A stretch of 64,000 nucleotides of DNA, from assembly GCA_020543525.1 (NCBI GenBank), contig JAHYIO010000037.1, positions 2,046,001-2,110,000 on the forward strand. Reading direction: 5' to 3'. Of the stretch, positions 32,828-45,554 are shown one piece after another (position 1 is the first letter of the stretch; each line of letters opens with the position of its first letter). A program made the translations under genes and the position numbers. The notes under the pieces are model-generated. The model did no database searches and was not told where the DNA came from. It was given only the letters and a program-made list of their open reading frames with translations. The stretch comes from Coriolopsis trogii. Taxonomy: Eukaryota > Basidiomycota > Agaricomycetes > Polyporales > Polyporaceae.

Positions 32828-34726
32828 CTACTCAAGAGTCGGCGGCGAATTGCCGCTACCCACGATGACCCACGCACCCTCGCTCGTGACGTCGTCGATA
32901 GTGAGGAAAATTGTGGCAGGACCGGGCGGGTAGACACGTCCGCTGGGTGGCGTGATAAATGTGAGCGACCTGCCATTGGGCGAGATTTTGGCGTCCATGA
33001 AAACGAGACGGGCACCCGAATGGAACGCGTGGCTCGAGAAGCCGAGGTCCATGAGAGAAACTGTGAAAGGGTCGCGTCAGCATTCCCTGCTACCTGAGAC
33101 TACGACGGCTGAAAGACGCGAAGGTGCGAGGGGTGTGAGTGTGAGTGTGAGCGACGTACCCTGAACCTTGGCCCCGGGACGCCTGATATTCTCGGGAATA
33201 GAGACGGGCACAGTCACCGGCTTGCCGAACGGAATCTTCTCCGGCATGCTCAGAATCCTTGGGCGCGGCACAAACATGAAAGGAGGATCCAGCGTCTGCA
33301 CGCGCAGCTCGCTCGGGAACTTGAGCGAAGGGTCGAAAGACACGTTCACGTTGGGGTTGCTTCCCGCAATGAGGAAGTTGCCCTGAGGTGTTAGCGTGAT
33401 ACTCGAGTGATACACTCGCGCGATGCCCGAGGACGGCATCCCGCGGTTACTGATGCGTCTCCCAAGGGGCGCATCAGGAGTGTAGATCGACGGAGTGAGC
33501 ACGGCGTGGTCCGCGTTCGACAGACCCAGCGCGTCCGGAACCTGGCCCAAGGCTGCGAAGCCTGTCCGTGCTCCGTTGGTAATAAGGACTTGGCCGTTCG
33601 GGATGTGTACAAGCTCGGGCATCGTGCGACCTTCGAGCATGTGCTCGACCTCCCAGCCCTTGGCGATACCCTCTGGAGTGAGCGTGATGCGTGAGCACTG
33701 CGAAGTAGCGGGCGTCTGCGAGGACAAGAGGGACTGGTCGATCGTGTCTGTCTGGGTACCTCCGCAGACGAGCACCTCAGGAATGTAGTCTGGGGGAGAG
33801 AGTGGGAGTAGAATTGCGGAACCGTCGATGGGGTTCGTGACTCGGACATTGTTGGGAATGTCGGGTAAGATCGTCTCGGTGTTGGCCTCGATGTCGTAGA
33901 TGATCGACTGGTTATTGGCGACCATGAAGACCTTGCCGTCTGGAAGAGCAAAAATTCTATGATGTTCCGGTGTGAGCATGCATCGAGAGCCGATGCAAAA
34001 CCAGGGTACGAACCGCGGGAACAGGTTCGCCGGCAGACTGCGCTTCAGGAATTCGGACGGGCGCGGCGCATCTTCCTTGGGCGGGAAAAACTCGAAGCTG
34101 AGAGCGGGATCGATGTTATAGAACGCAGCATCCTCGTGCATCCCACCGACAATCATCAGACTGCCGTCGAAGATCCGGATAGAGGACGGGTACCACCGCT
34201 GCTCCTGGAGATGCAGGTTGGCGGGGTCCTCGAAGAGGGTGCACCCTGCGCCGGTCGGTGACGCGCACGGCTCGAAGATGCGAATAGCCTGAGTACCAGA
34301 CTTGATGCTCGGGTTTCCTGGGAAGCCGTTCGGGTCTCCTCCCACACTCGCCTAGAGCGTGAGATCAGCACGCATCTCGAGACTATATGCAAAACGCGCC
34401 GTTGGAAAACGTCGTGTACATACCATCGAGCCATTGCTGAGCAGAGCGCCGCTCGCACAGAAGGAGTTTGTTATGACATCGAGGGGCGTCACCGAGCTGT
34501 TCGCAAGGTTCCAGAGGGCACCCCATGCCGAATGTCCATTGATCTGCAATACATCGTTGGATGCACGGTTGAAAAAGATGACAAGGTTGGGTGAGACGAC
34601 AATGGACTCGAGGGCAACGATGCCAGAAGTCTCCTTCTTGAGGTCGAACTTCCACCCTGGTGCTGCAGGAGCCGCGCCGGAGAAAGCCACCAAGAGAGGG
34701 AGGAGAGCGAACGAAGCGAGACGCAT
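32828..34726 (-). CDS. Glyoxal oxidase 1 (copper radical oxidase, AA5_1)
   Basis: This secreted copper-radical enzyme oxidises glyoxal-type aldehydes to acids and yields hydrogen peroxide for lignin peroxidases. The start at 34726 gives the signal peptide [19 protein letters not shown]. Catalytic landmarks are in order: the radical-site Cys in [15 protein letters not shown], the cross-linking Tyr in [14 protein letters not shown], the Tyr-His pair in [17 protein letters not shown], and a C-terminal copper His in the segment [19 protein letters not shown]. Kelch-type strands ([34 protein letters not shown]) and the DUF1929 immunoglobulin-like end ([16 protein letters not shown]) are present. 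Introns are inferred near 34346-34420, 33940-34010 (within the LFPR to ALPDGK junction) and 33060-33160. It ends SPPTLE at 32828. A closely related copy lies 0.9 kb upstream in the same direction. Confidence 0.93.
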
Positions 34727-35664
34727 ACTGGCAATTTGCGCTTCGTGGGGAGCGCCCCTATGCCGATGGGCCTATATATGCATCGTGGCTCACTGGAACA
34801 TCAGTCAGAGCAAGAGCGACCTGTGAGAGACAACCGACCCATACATTGTGATGACTGGATTCCGGCCGCCTAGGGTACTCTCGAAGCCATTCTAGACGCT
34901 TTGGTTGACCATTGAGTAGAGAAACGGAGGTGCGTCCCGATAATGATGGTTCAGGTCGTTCAAGTGCGGCGTCCACGTCCCAGGATCCGTGAGATCTTGA
35001 GCTGGTGCAGTGAACAGCGGATGGCGAGGCTGCGTAAGTAGGGAAAAGGAAGCCCAAGTGAATTTTGCAGTGATCTTGGCGTTTCTCACAAGGATCCGGT
35101 GGTATCCGCTAAGACTATGCAAGCGAAGTAGAATATGCGTGGTTCCTGTGCGACGTCTCAGCATGGCTGACCCTGGGGGTTATGTGAGCCTAATCAGTAT
35201 ACAGTTGTGCACTGCGAGCTTCCATTATACGCACCTATGCTCAGCAGACCAACATAGTTTCACACCGAAGTGAGCGCGACGCGCAGTCTCAAAGCAGTCG
35301 AGTGTATCCCTTCGTAACAGACGTAAGGTAACTTGTGTTGCTGATCATTGTCGCTGATCGTTGTCTCATATCAAGCATAGAATACGGAGATGGCGGTTCA
35401 GCTCAGTTGTGATGTGGCACATCGAGGTAGGCAATCAGCGAACAGGAATCGCTCCGATGACGTGGCACCCGTTTGGTATGGTGTGACCATGACTGTCACC
35501 AAGGAGTCACAGAACAGAAGCTCCTCGGCCTTACCGTTGCACCTTGCGTAGCACAAACGTACATCTAAGCTCGCCGCCCATATCAGCCATCACTTCCAGT
35601 GTGCATTCACTCTGCTCGCTATGAGTATCAGCACTCGTTCTTTACAGGATCTACAAGCCTTCGC
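34727..35664. other. Intergenic between the two glyoxal oxidases
   Basis: Promoter of glyoxal oxidase 1 and 3' flank of glyoxal oxidase 2. No additional gene was recognised. Confidence 0.5.
34773..34778 (-). promoter_or_regulatory. TATA box of glyoxal oxidase 1
   Basis: A TATATA core sits about 47 bp upstream of the ATG at 34726 on the minus strand, a normal position for a strongly expressed fungal gene with a short 5' UTR. Confidence 0.5.
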
Positions 35665-37499
35665 TTATTCTAGGGTCGGTGGTGCGTTCCCACTGCCCAT
35701 CATGACCCAAGCACCCTCGCTCGTGACATCGTCAATTGTGAGGAAGACAGTCGCAGGCCCGGGAGGATAGACGCGGCCGTTCGGCGGAGTGACGAAGGTG
35801 AGTGATCGTCCGTCGGAAGAGATCGTCGCGTCCATGAAGACAAGACGTGCGCCGGCGTGGAAGCCGTGCGTCGAGAATCCGAGGTCCATCAGTGCGACTG
35901 TCGCGCCTCTGGTCAGTATGTAGATTGTGATGGGAAGGGCCAGACAGCGCGTACCTTGGACCTTAGCATTACTACGTCTCAGCGCGCTAGGAAGGGAGAT
36001 AGGAACAGTGAAGCTCGCATTGAATGCGAGCTTCTCAGGCATGCTCAGAATCTGGGGCCGCGCCATGGACATGAAAGGTGGGTCCAGCGTCTGCACGCGG
36101 AACTCGCTTGGGAACTTGAGCTGCGGGCTGACGAACGTCCCGTTGTTAGGGTTGCTCCCCGCGACCAGGAAGTTGCCCTGCGGCGTCAGAGTGACACTCG
36201 AGTGATACACGCGGGCGATACCAGACGAAGGCATCCCAGCGTTGCTGAAACGTTGACCGATAGGGGCGTCCGGAGTGTATATCGAAGGAACCAAAACACC
36301 ATTGTCAGCGTTTGAGTTTCCAACCGGGTCGGCAACGCTGTTGAACCCAGCAAAGCCTGTAGCGGCGCCGTTGATAACAAGAATCTGACCGTTCGGGATG
36401 TGGACCAGCTCGTGCATGGTACGGGCTTCGAGCATATGGTCGATCTCCCAGCCCTTGGCGATTCCTTCGGGGGTGACGGTTATGCGTGAGCACTGGGAGC
36501 TAGCGGGGAATTGAGAGGACAGGTTGCCAACTTGGATCCTGTCGTCCAGGGCAGTGCCGCCGCAGACAAGGACTTCTGGGACAAAGTCCGGGGGTGACAG
36601 AGGAAGGAGGATGATGCCAGCGTCGAAGGGGTTCGTTACCCGAACGCCGTTAGGGATGTCGGGAAGTGCAGTCTCTGTGTTGCTCTCGACGTCGTAAATG
36701 ATAGTCTGGTTATTTGCAATCATGAACACCCGGCCGTCTGGCAAAGCAATCTGTCTTTTCGACTATCAACCCAGTAAACGAGTGGGCAAGCTCCGTGTAC
36801 GAACCTGGGGAAGAGGTTGGCTGGTAGTGCTCTCTCGAGGAATGGGGACGGTCGCACGGTGTCTTCCTTCCGAGGGAAGAACTCGAAGCTGTTCTCGGGA
36901 TCGACGTTGTAGAAGATGGCCTCGACGTGCATCCCCCCCGCGATCAGCAGACTGCCGTCAAAAATGCGGATCGCCGAGGGGTACCAACGTTCCGCGAGGA
37001 GAGTGAGGTTCGGGTCCTCGAAGAGGGTGCAGCCTTCTCCGGTAGGCGACGCGCATGGGCCGAGCAAACGTATGGCCTGGTTGCCCGGCTTGATGACCGG
37101 GTTACCAGGGAAGCCAGTCTGATCCCCTCCGATGCTAGCCTGATTGACAGCCATGGGTAAGTTGACCGGGTGCTACGCATACAGAAGTCAGCGTACCATA
37201 GTGCCATTGCTGAGCAACGCTCCGGCTGCGCAGAAAGAGTTGGTGACTACATCAAGCGCGGTGACGGTGCTCGACTCCAGATTCCAGAGCGCTCCCCAAG
37301 CGGAGTGTCCGTTGATCTGCAGCGGGTCGTCGGAAGCACGGTCGAAGAATAATGTAAGGGTGGGAGAGATGACGACCGACTCGAGGGCAACAATGCCTGA
37401 GGTCTCGTTCTTGATATTGAAGGTCCATCCCGGGGCTGAAGGTGCTGCAGTCGCCAGCGAGACAAAGAGCCCGAGCTCAATGATCGAGGAGAGCTTCAT
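35665..37499 (-). CDS. Glyoxal oxidase 2 (copper radical oxidase, AA5_1)
   Basis: This is a tandem paralogue of the gene at 32828-34726. The start at 37499 gives the signal peptide [19 protein letters not shown]. Catalytic landmarks are all present: Cys in [15 protein letters not shown], Tyr in [16 protein letters not shown], Tyr-His in [17 protein letters not shown], and the C-terminal His in [19 protein letters not shown]. The DUF1929-type end reads [16 protein letters not shown] and stops after NAPPTLE at 35665. Introns are inferred near 37150-37190, 36740-36810 (LFPR to ALPDGR) and 35900-35960 (NAKVQG to ATVALMD), at the same positions as in paralogue 1. That supports descent by tandem duplication. 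Both copies seem functional. Confidence 0.93.
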
Positions 37500-39233
37500 G
37501 GCAAAAGAGGACTACGGAATTGTGACCGGTCCAGCGCAGGCGCAGGGGTGCGGCTAGACGTCTCATCACTTATATGCTAATGCGGAAAGCACAGCATGTA
37601 CATAGAGTTTTGAGCTGAGAGACCGACTCACCACGAGCGACACAAATATGCGCCTCATCGGTGCGCGCCGTGCCCTTGTTTTAGTTGAGAGACGAGTAAT
37701 TGCAACCACTGGTCGTCACAAGATGTGTCCAAGAAGAGAAGACTGGGATTTCGGTGTCATGAAGTGCGTGAATGGCTGAGAAAGAGTGCACGGCGCAGCT
37801 GGCGTGAGATGGAGGAGCGAGAACGGTCAGGCACACGTACCTTGTGGCTACGTGTTGTACCTTGGCACCATTGCGGGCAATGTTACCTCATGATGCTGCT
37901 ATTATTTTACAGTTATAAAAACAGGCTAAACTGTGGGCACTCGGAGTTAGACGTGCCACACGGGGCGAAAAATCGAAGTATGCAAATTTCCGTACCAACG
38001 CTGTCATGTATCATGTATAAGGGCGACGGGCTATAGGTCCGGTGCTACTCAAGTGAGCAATACCTGTTTATGATCGCGTTGCCACATAATTCTTTAAACC
38101 ACGGATACGTACTGAGTCGTCCGAGAAGTGTCGACCGTGCACTTGATAGTGGCCGCGAGGATATCCAGAGGGAATGAGTGTTAGCGCCCAATCCTGTTTC
38201 GTACGGCGCTTCAAATCCATGCCATTCATTGAGCGCCGGGGTCGATGTGATCTCTTACCCTTTCTCTCCACATATTGCGACCAAAGCACAAATCAAGGGT
38301 AGCAGAAAATATTTGATGTGTTGCGAGGGGAAAGAATGACTAGCAGCATGAGGAACACGCCGGAGCGCCGCATGGGAGATTTCCCTTGGACGTGCATAGC
38401 CTGTTCACGAGGACACAGAGTTCTCAAGCAGAAGCTAAAGCGTGCAGTACTCGATATTTGTGCCAGCAGGTCACGTTGGTCTGACAAATTGTTTTAACGG
38501 AGATATCAGAACGTGGGGACGATGCCAACCTTAGATCTACTTCGCGCCTCAAGTTCTTCATGTTCAGCGACAGACAGGGCCTGGCACGCCGTCAGGCCTT
38601 CAAGCTTCAGGGCTTCGCCTAGGCGGGAAATGTTTCCGATCGCGATTGTAATTGCCGCTGGCATGCTCAACAGCTGTTGACTTTGGAGGCAGGTGCTACT
38701 ACATATGTTCGCATGCATTTGGCATGATACCCTTCGCGATATTCGATTGACCGCCCTGAAAGCACAGAGATAGTACGTCGCCACTTCAGCAACACTCGCT
38801 GACGTCAGAACATTCGAGATGTGCTACCATGGCTTTGCATTTCAGCTCTGATGTCTTCCTTCTGTCTCACTCCTCTCCTCAGATTGCGGCGTGACTTTCG
38901 ACTTTACAATTGCCGATTGCGTCACGGAGCCTTGGTAGAGTGCGTTAGAATCCAATAGAAGAACGAGCTTAGCTCATAAGATGTACCTGAGGTCTGCTCG
39001 AGACGTTCGGCGTGAACGGAAGAGGGGTGTCATAATGGTCAGGAGGACTCATCCGGAGCAAGAGCGACGTCCTGAACAGATTGATATCGTTCACGGACTC
39101 TCCGTATGCGCTGTTTGCGAGCGACTGTCTACTGTGCAGCCTGTAGTACCTTACAATTCAACATCGGCAGGGGTAGATGATGCGTACGTTGCGAGAAGCG
39201 CATTGACAGAGACTGTGGAGAAGGAGCCATATA
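37500..39233. other. Intergenic, nothing recognised
   Basis: About 1.7 kb including the glyoxal oxidase 2 promoter (a TATAAG motif on the minus strand near 37572). Open frames are short; no family-like sequence was seen. Confidence 0.45.
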
Positions 39234-39732
39234 CAATCGGACAAAAAAGTCCCAGGTTTATTAAACCTCGGGACTTTTTTGTCTACCTACCGCCCACCCC
39301 CAAGTGCACTCGCAGCATTCACCTCATTTTGGAGGCTCAGAAATCGCTAGGCGCAGTGTATAATAGGTTCGGACACATGCGCGCGCGCGTCCGAAGGCGT
39401 GAGGGACGACTACGAGAGAGGGAATGATGACGGGAGATGGAGAGACGCCAGGCGGCGCGGAGCTCTAAAAGGCAATCGCGACGGGCGGGAAGTCATGAGC
39501 GCCTCTATCATCGCAAGCTTCCAAATCAGGAATCATCCCGCCTCGTCGTTGTCCGTCGCCTATGCCATCCCAGCAGTCTTCAGGGCCCCCAAAACAGTCC
39601 CTATTTGAGCCAATCAGCACAATGCAATGGTATGAAAATGGGCGGGGGGGGCAGCAACGTGCTACAACAGATGGGGGAGGCAGACAAAAAAGTCCCAAGG
39701 TTTATTAAACCTGGGACTTTTTTGTCCAATTG
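39234..39732. mobile_element. TA-flanked element with hairpin-forming terminal repeats
   Basis: The left end begins CAATCGGACAAAAAAGTCCC. The right end, reverse-complemented, begins CAATTGGACAAAAAAGTCCC. Similarity between the arms continues for about 60 bp with a few mismatches. Each arm itself contains a near-perfect palindrome of about 42 bp (39240-39282 and 39683-39726): GACAAAAAAGTCCC, AGGTTTA, a central T, TAAACCT, GGGACTTTTTTGTC. TA lies on both sides (39232-39233 and 39733-39734), matching a TA target-site duplication. The interior of about 400 bp is non-coding. It reads as a non-autonomous Tc1/mariner-like or foldback element. Confidence 0.7.
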
Positions 39733-39734
39733 TA

Positions 39735-40596
39735 GAGCCTCCGGAGAAGTGAGCAATAGCCCGAAGCGCAATGTCCTTCACATTGTACACACACTCTTTG
39801 TTAGGAGCATCTCAACCTAGGAGTATATCCACATTAGGAGGGACGATGACAGTCGTGTTGAACGGTGATGAGGGCATGGAGTGTCCCCGACCTTCGAAGA
39901 GACCGAGATTTATATGTGCGCTCACATGTCGAGCGCCGCTTTGTTCGTGGGCGCAGTACCGCTCTTACCCCACCAGAGCTGTTATGGAACTATCATAAGA
40001 TTACACTGTAGGTTGATAACATGACTGCCCAACTCTGGTGACTGATGAGCGAAGACTCACCATACTGACACCGGTTCTTTGCCGTAATGACTCATATCTT
40101 TCTGGCCGAGTGCAGAGGTCTAGCACGTTACTAGTAGGTGACTTGCTTGCTTGCACTCCACGACGTCACGACGTAGCGGGTCGAGTTCAACTACGCTCTG
40201 ATTGGACCCGCGCTCACAATCTCATGCTTGACTTCGACATCACCAGAATCCATCTGCCGTTCACACTGCGCTCATGCTTCTGTGGTTTCGCCCATGATTG
40301 CGGTGCTTGATATGTTCATCTCTCATAGCAGTAGTATCTGTGCGTTTCTCCCACCTACTCGCTACGGCATTTCGACCACATCGGTGAGCATTGCAGGTCG
40401 CATGTATGACTGTGTGTGCATTAAGTGAGGTTTGGACCTAGAGAATGCATGAGGCGCATGGGACAGAGAGAACACGATGTCATCGGTGCTACCTTTTGTA
40501 GGTCCATGGGAAACGAAGCTACATCCTTGATGGCAGCAGCGCGTCTCGAGGCACTCAGTTCAACGCGCGGCATGTTTGTCTCTCACTAACGCCCCC
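39735..40596. other. Intergenic, nothing recognised
   Basis: Spacer between the hairpin-ended element and the P450 start. No coding or repeat signal was recognised. Confidence 0.45.
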
Positions 40597-42887
40597 ATGC
40601 CTGCCGCGTTTAGCGAGTTCATTTTGTACGCAGCTGGTTTAGCCATTGTGAGTAGTCCTGAAGCTTGCCTTGTAACCTCTACGACAACTACAATTGATAC
40701 AACTCCGCATAACAGGTTGTACACCAAGTCTTTCGCAAGTATGAGACCTACTCCGTCATAGTCCATCTTGCGCTCCTCCTCGTACCTCCGTATATGATTG
40801 CGCATCGCTTCTGCTCACTTCCTGGCTTTCCTCTGACTCTACTACCCGCATACGGGGCCTCGACGGCGACCTATCTCTCTGCTCTTACCCTCTCGATCGT
40901 CGCATATCGTCTATCGCCTCTCCACCCTCTTGCACGCTACCCGGGACCGGTATCACACCGCATCTCAATACTCGTCCTTGCATTTCAGTCTACTTCAGGA
41001 GCACATTCAAAGCACATCAAGGCGTTGCACGAGCGTTATGGAGATGTCGTTCGGGTCGGTACGTCTGCTCTCCCCAACTTTGCTCATGTGCGCACTCCCA
41101 CTCAGGGATGGTTCTATACGATAGGTCCCAACGCGCTATCAATAGTTGACCCCTCCGTTGTTCCTATCATACATGGACCGTCAGGGATAGGCAAAGGTCC
41201 TGGTACGTCTCCCTCTCTGAGTGTGCCATGCACGACGCAGATCTCGGTTGCCCCCAGCTTTCATAGGAGGAAGTTTGTCGCATAGGAACCTCCCTATGGT
41301 TGGCATACAAGACACCAACGAGCACATACAACGCAGGCGACCGTGGAACCGCGGGTTGTCTTCAGGCGCCTTGAAGGACTACGAGCCCATCATAGTAGAG
41401 AGGGTCAAGCAGCTCATACGAAGGCTCGAGGAGCAAGCGAACACTGGCTCCAAGACGGTATTGGGCAAGCTGCTCAAGTACTTCTCGTGAGTCCGAGCCC
41501 ATGCTCCAGGATGTTACCAGCATGCGCTGACCGGCGTGCACTGCCTCGACGAGCGTAGGTTTGATGTCATGACGGACATGGCGTGAGCGATGACCGGCTG
41601 TCTCCTGAGGTCCTCCAAGCCCGCACTGATCGTTGGACACGCAGATTCGGAGGCGGGTCGGAGCTCCTGCGCGATGGTGATCAGAACAATATGTGGAATG
41701 TCATCGACGAGGGTATGATGTATGCATCCTGCAACTTTTCGTCAATGGATGAGAGCTCATGTCCGTCTAGGCTGGCCACCTTCTTTGGCACCGCCCCCTG
41801 GCTAGGCGTTTATGTTGGACATATCCCTGGGGCTGCGCGACCGCTGCAGCGCCTGCACGCGCGTAGCCGTGCGATGGCAGCTGAGAGACTCAAGAACGGC
41901 ACGAAGACGCGCGATCTGTTCCACTACCTGGTGTGTATCAACCTGGTTGCTGTGATGACCTCATGCACTGACGCCGTAACGCGCGAGACAGAACAACGAC
42001 GACTTACCGGACAGGCCTCCACCCCCTCCACGGCAGCTCGCCAATGACGCGGTGCTTGCGGTGGTCGCCGGGTCCGACACCACATTCGCAGCGCTGACGA
42101 GCCTCTTCTTCTGCATCGCGACCCATCCCGAGGCGTACGCGAGACTCCAGGAGGAAGTAGACCGGTTCTATCCAGTCGGAGAGAGTCCGTACAACACCGC
42201 GCCGCACCGCGAGATGCACTATCTCCAAGCTGTCATGTGAGCGTCGCCATTCGCATACTCTGAGTGCCAGTAGTGAACCACGACCGCGCGCATGTGCAGC
42301 AACGAAACGCTCCGACTCTTACCGCCCGTTGCCCAAGGAAGCCCGAGGGAGGTGCCTCCCGACAGCGGTCCCTTCATAGCAGGGTCCCTGTGAGTAGCGC
42401 TGAACCAATCACGTTACCGCTGAGGCTTATGCGCCCGCGCAGAGAGATCCCTCCCGGTACGCAGGTTGAGATGCCGGGATGGACACTCCAGCGCGACGCG
42501 CGAAGCTTCACGTACCCGCTCGCTTTCTGGCCCGAACGCTGGCTCATCGCGTCCGGAAAGCTCCATCAGCGCCACGCCCAGCGCCCCTCCGCGCGCGCCC
42601 GTCGAGCCGGTACTGGACACATGGGCGATGCCCGTTCAGGGGATGCGGATGAGGATGCGTTCGTGCACAACGATGTGGCCTGGGTCGCGTTCTCGCATGG
42701 GCCGCTCAACTGCGTGGGGAAGGGGCTCGCGATGCTGGAGATGAGGATGTTGGTGTGCGCTGTGCTGCAGCGCTTCCGAGTCAGGCTGGAGGATGGGTGG
42801 GACCTCGACCGATACGAGGACGGGATCAAGGACTACTTCACGACCCAGCTGCCAGAGTATCGCGCGACGATAGAGCGGAGAGTGTGA
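40597..42887 (+). CDS. Cytochrome P450 monooxygenase
   Basis: This is a microsomal haem-thiolate monooxygenase. ATG 40597 gives MPAAFSEFILYAAGLAI. A GTGAGT...AACAG intron leads to VVHQVFRKYETYSVIVHLAL, so the N-terminus has several hydrophobic anchor segments, a layout seen in basidiomycete P450s. Then come LARYPGPVSHRISIL, ALHERYGDVVRV, GPNALSIVDPSVVPIIHGP, RRRPWNRGLSSGALKDYEPI, the I-helix AVVAGSDTTFAALTS, the ExxR helix (NETLRLLPPVAQGSPREV, completed across an intron), PPGTQVEMPGWTLQRDARSF, the FWPERW motif, and the haem loop AFSHGPLNCVGKGLAMLE with the Cys ligand. Roughly nine introns are needed. Some borders in 41100-41300 and 41480-41640 are uncertain. All key motifs are intact. The substrate is unknown. 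Confidence 0.87.
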
Positions 42888-45367
42888 GCAGGGGCGCCTG
42901 GGGCGGTGTGTACGAATAGCGCCAGTGTACGAGTATGATGACGAGTCCGTAGGTTCTACGACGAGGACGCATAGGGAATCCTTTGAGCAGGAGTCAACAT
43001 AGCTGATAGATGATGCCTGAAGAATGAGTCAAGTGGGGAAAGGGCGTGTCGTCCACTTTAGTGAAGACCTACCGCAAAACACGACATTGTAAGAGATACG
43101 GTCCGAACACCTAGCCGTCGAGAAGGATGGACATGTTGTAGAGAAACGCAGATGCAACACTCTTTCCACTCCTTGAAACACAGCTGGCTGGAGGACGCAC
43201 TAGCGTGCACCGAGGTACAAAGGACTCTGCCGACTGCAAGGTAGCGGGGAGAACGGGGAGCAGAATCGGGAGACAAGCTGGATGACAGGTATGGCGGGAA
43301 GGGGCTGAAGTGATAGTCGCGAACCGTGGGTGTGGAGAGCATAAGAGTGCAGCGTGATACTACGCACCGTCCATGAGCCCCTTCGGCGTAGCCGCTGGTT
43401 AAGACATATGTCAACGTATGTGTTCAGCACAGAAGTATAACACGGCAGGGCTCTCTTCAAGCCTTTGACAGAGTGGACCCAGAGCTCAGACACAGCATTC
43501 GGCGAGAACAAGAACGCGGCTCAGCAGCAGACTCAGTGCCCAGTACTGAAAATAGAGTAGCGAGGTCGGAGTCAGCGGCTGTTCACCAAGCCCAGGTGGA
43601 GGCGCAGAGCGAAGGAAGACAGATTGGACGCGTGCATGTGGGGAGCGGAAGTGGCCTGCCGCTACACCACTGTCCTTGGGGCCTATTTGTACGCCCTCGA
43701 GTGACGCCCGTAGGCCCAGGCGATGTGACACATGCCCTTTTGTTTCGGTGTTGCCAAGGCGTGCCCTACATTTGTAGGTCGGTTCGCCGACCAGTGCACA
43801 GTGGGCCTCACCGCTATGACGGTTGTGTTTCGTGCCATAATAGGTGGGGACAAACGGATGGTCATAATAGGCCTCATAGGCATATGGTTCGACCACAAAG
43901 AGTACAAGTAGATAGCTGCGCTCAACGTCAGAATCACGTAGATAAGGCGCGATTGAGGGTACTCACATTCGCACTAAGCCGTATTTAGATGACATGGAGA
44001 CGGACAAGTAGGCAGTTCACCTGAGCGTCAGGATCCGTGAACATGAAGGAACCCACATTCGTACCATTGCACTGGCGCGTACAGCCTGCGTCTATCCAAA
44101 GACCGTTGTTCCCTCTTGCCTGCAGATGGTGCCGCTCTCCTGTCGATACTTCTTACGGCGACGATCGCCGTAGCGCGAGTTGCTGTCCAGATTACATGTT
44201 GCTGGACCATAGAGAAGCAAGTCAGAATGCCTTCCGCTTTCGCGCATTACACCACCATCTCAAGAGCCCCTGAGGACAAATTTGCAGTCGCCCATACAGC
44301 CAAGCGTTGCGCCAGTAGGGTGACGTACTGAGTTGCGATGACCGTCGTCCAGCGCGTCGACTGCGAGCGCAAGAGCGAGTACGTAACACCCCATGACCAT
44401 AGTGCCACAGGCCGGGCCATAGTATGCATACACACTGATAGTCGCTGAAGAGTATGAGCTTGGATCCTAGCGACAGCATCGGCTGAGAGTATGCGCACCA
44501 GCGTTTCCACGTGGGAGGGATGCGCGACCGCGACGCCCGCCGCACACACTCGCCTAGGGAGCTACGTAGCGAGAGTTCATCCAATCTACAGCGGTGAGGA
44601 GGCGGCAGGTTTTGCGTAGAACGCCACGAGTCGTGTTCCCGCACGGGCCACGGAATTGGGTGACATAGGGGCTTCCGGAAAGATATGTGCAGTGCTGCCA
44701 AAGTTCTTGGTCGAGGGCTGCTTTGGCCGGAAGTTGCGTAGAATGCATCATGATGAATACCACCCATCGAGCACAGTTGCCTAATGGTTGTGCAACATGT
44801 GAGCGAGAGAAGGAGGATGGAGGTCGAGTACGCACGGCGGTTTGACTGTGCACACAACATCAGAGTTCCACCGCGTTCCGGTGCAAATACACTATGTCTC
44901 TGAGCACCTGTATGAAGCAATGAAGCTGTAGGGACTATTGCAGAGCTGGACGAGACGGCGGCCAGGTACTATTGGCAGAACCCTTGAGAGCCTGGAAGTT
45001 GTGTTGTCGGAGAAAAGCCATGCCACAAGAACAAGAAATGTCAGGAATCACGGCGCCGCGCTACAGTGACCGATGGTTAGCGGGGAGAGTCTTGTCAGAA
45101 GCCATGATGGAGGGCGCGGTCGAAGGAGCGTGTGGATACAAGCGCCCGCGCGACCCGCCCACTTTACCGCGGCAACGCGCGCGCTGGCGAGAGCGACGGG
45201 TCGCTCGTATGTTCTCGGTCTTTCTGAACGCGCTCAAAGGTCGCGCTGCGACAAACACATCATCGCGACCGCGCGGTGACAAAGCGATGGGCCGCGTCAG
45301 TCACAGGCCTGGTACGCGCAAGCTCCCAGCTACGCGTAACGCAGACGAGAAACCACTCAGGTCTTGC
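42888..45367. other. Long region with doubtful minus-strand coding traces
   Basis: About 2.5 kb. The minus strand between 43480 and 44920 has scattered protein-like stretches (for example YAYYGPACGTMVMGCYVLAL with a GTACGT donor after it, and LYGPATCNLDSNSRYGD). They do not join into a model I can support. A decayed or rapidly evolving membrane-protein gene is possible. Confidence 0.3.
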
Positions 45368-45373
45368 TATAAA
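45368..45373 (+). promoter_or_regulatory. TATA box of DDI1
   Basis: TATAAA sits 182 bp upstream of the DDI1 ATG at 45555. It is followed by a CT-rich stretch typical of fungal transcription start regions. Confidence 0.5.
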
Positions 45374-45554
45374 GGGCCCATATCCAGGCCGAGCCGCCCA
45401 GCTTGCCTTCTTCTCATCTCTCCGCACACCACAACAACATACAGACTCCCTTCACCCAACGCCATCTCTCACTCTCTGTTCATCGTAACACTCCTGGATA
45501 CGACTGGAAGCAACACCGCACTTGCCTGCCGGTCCTCACCTCTAGTCGGCAAAG

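Noticed and set aside
39240..39282. Palindrome as a bacterial-type intrinsic terminator
   Set aside because: The genome is eukaryotic, the stem has T-runs on both sides, and the same hairpin recurs as part of an inverted repeat, so a mobile-element end fits better.
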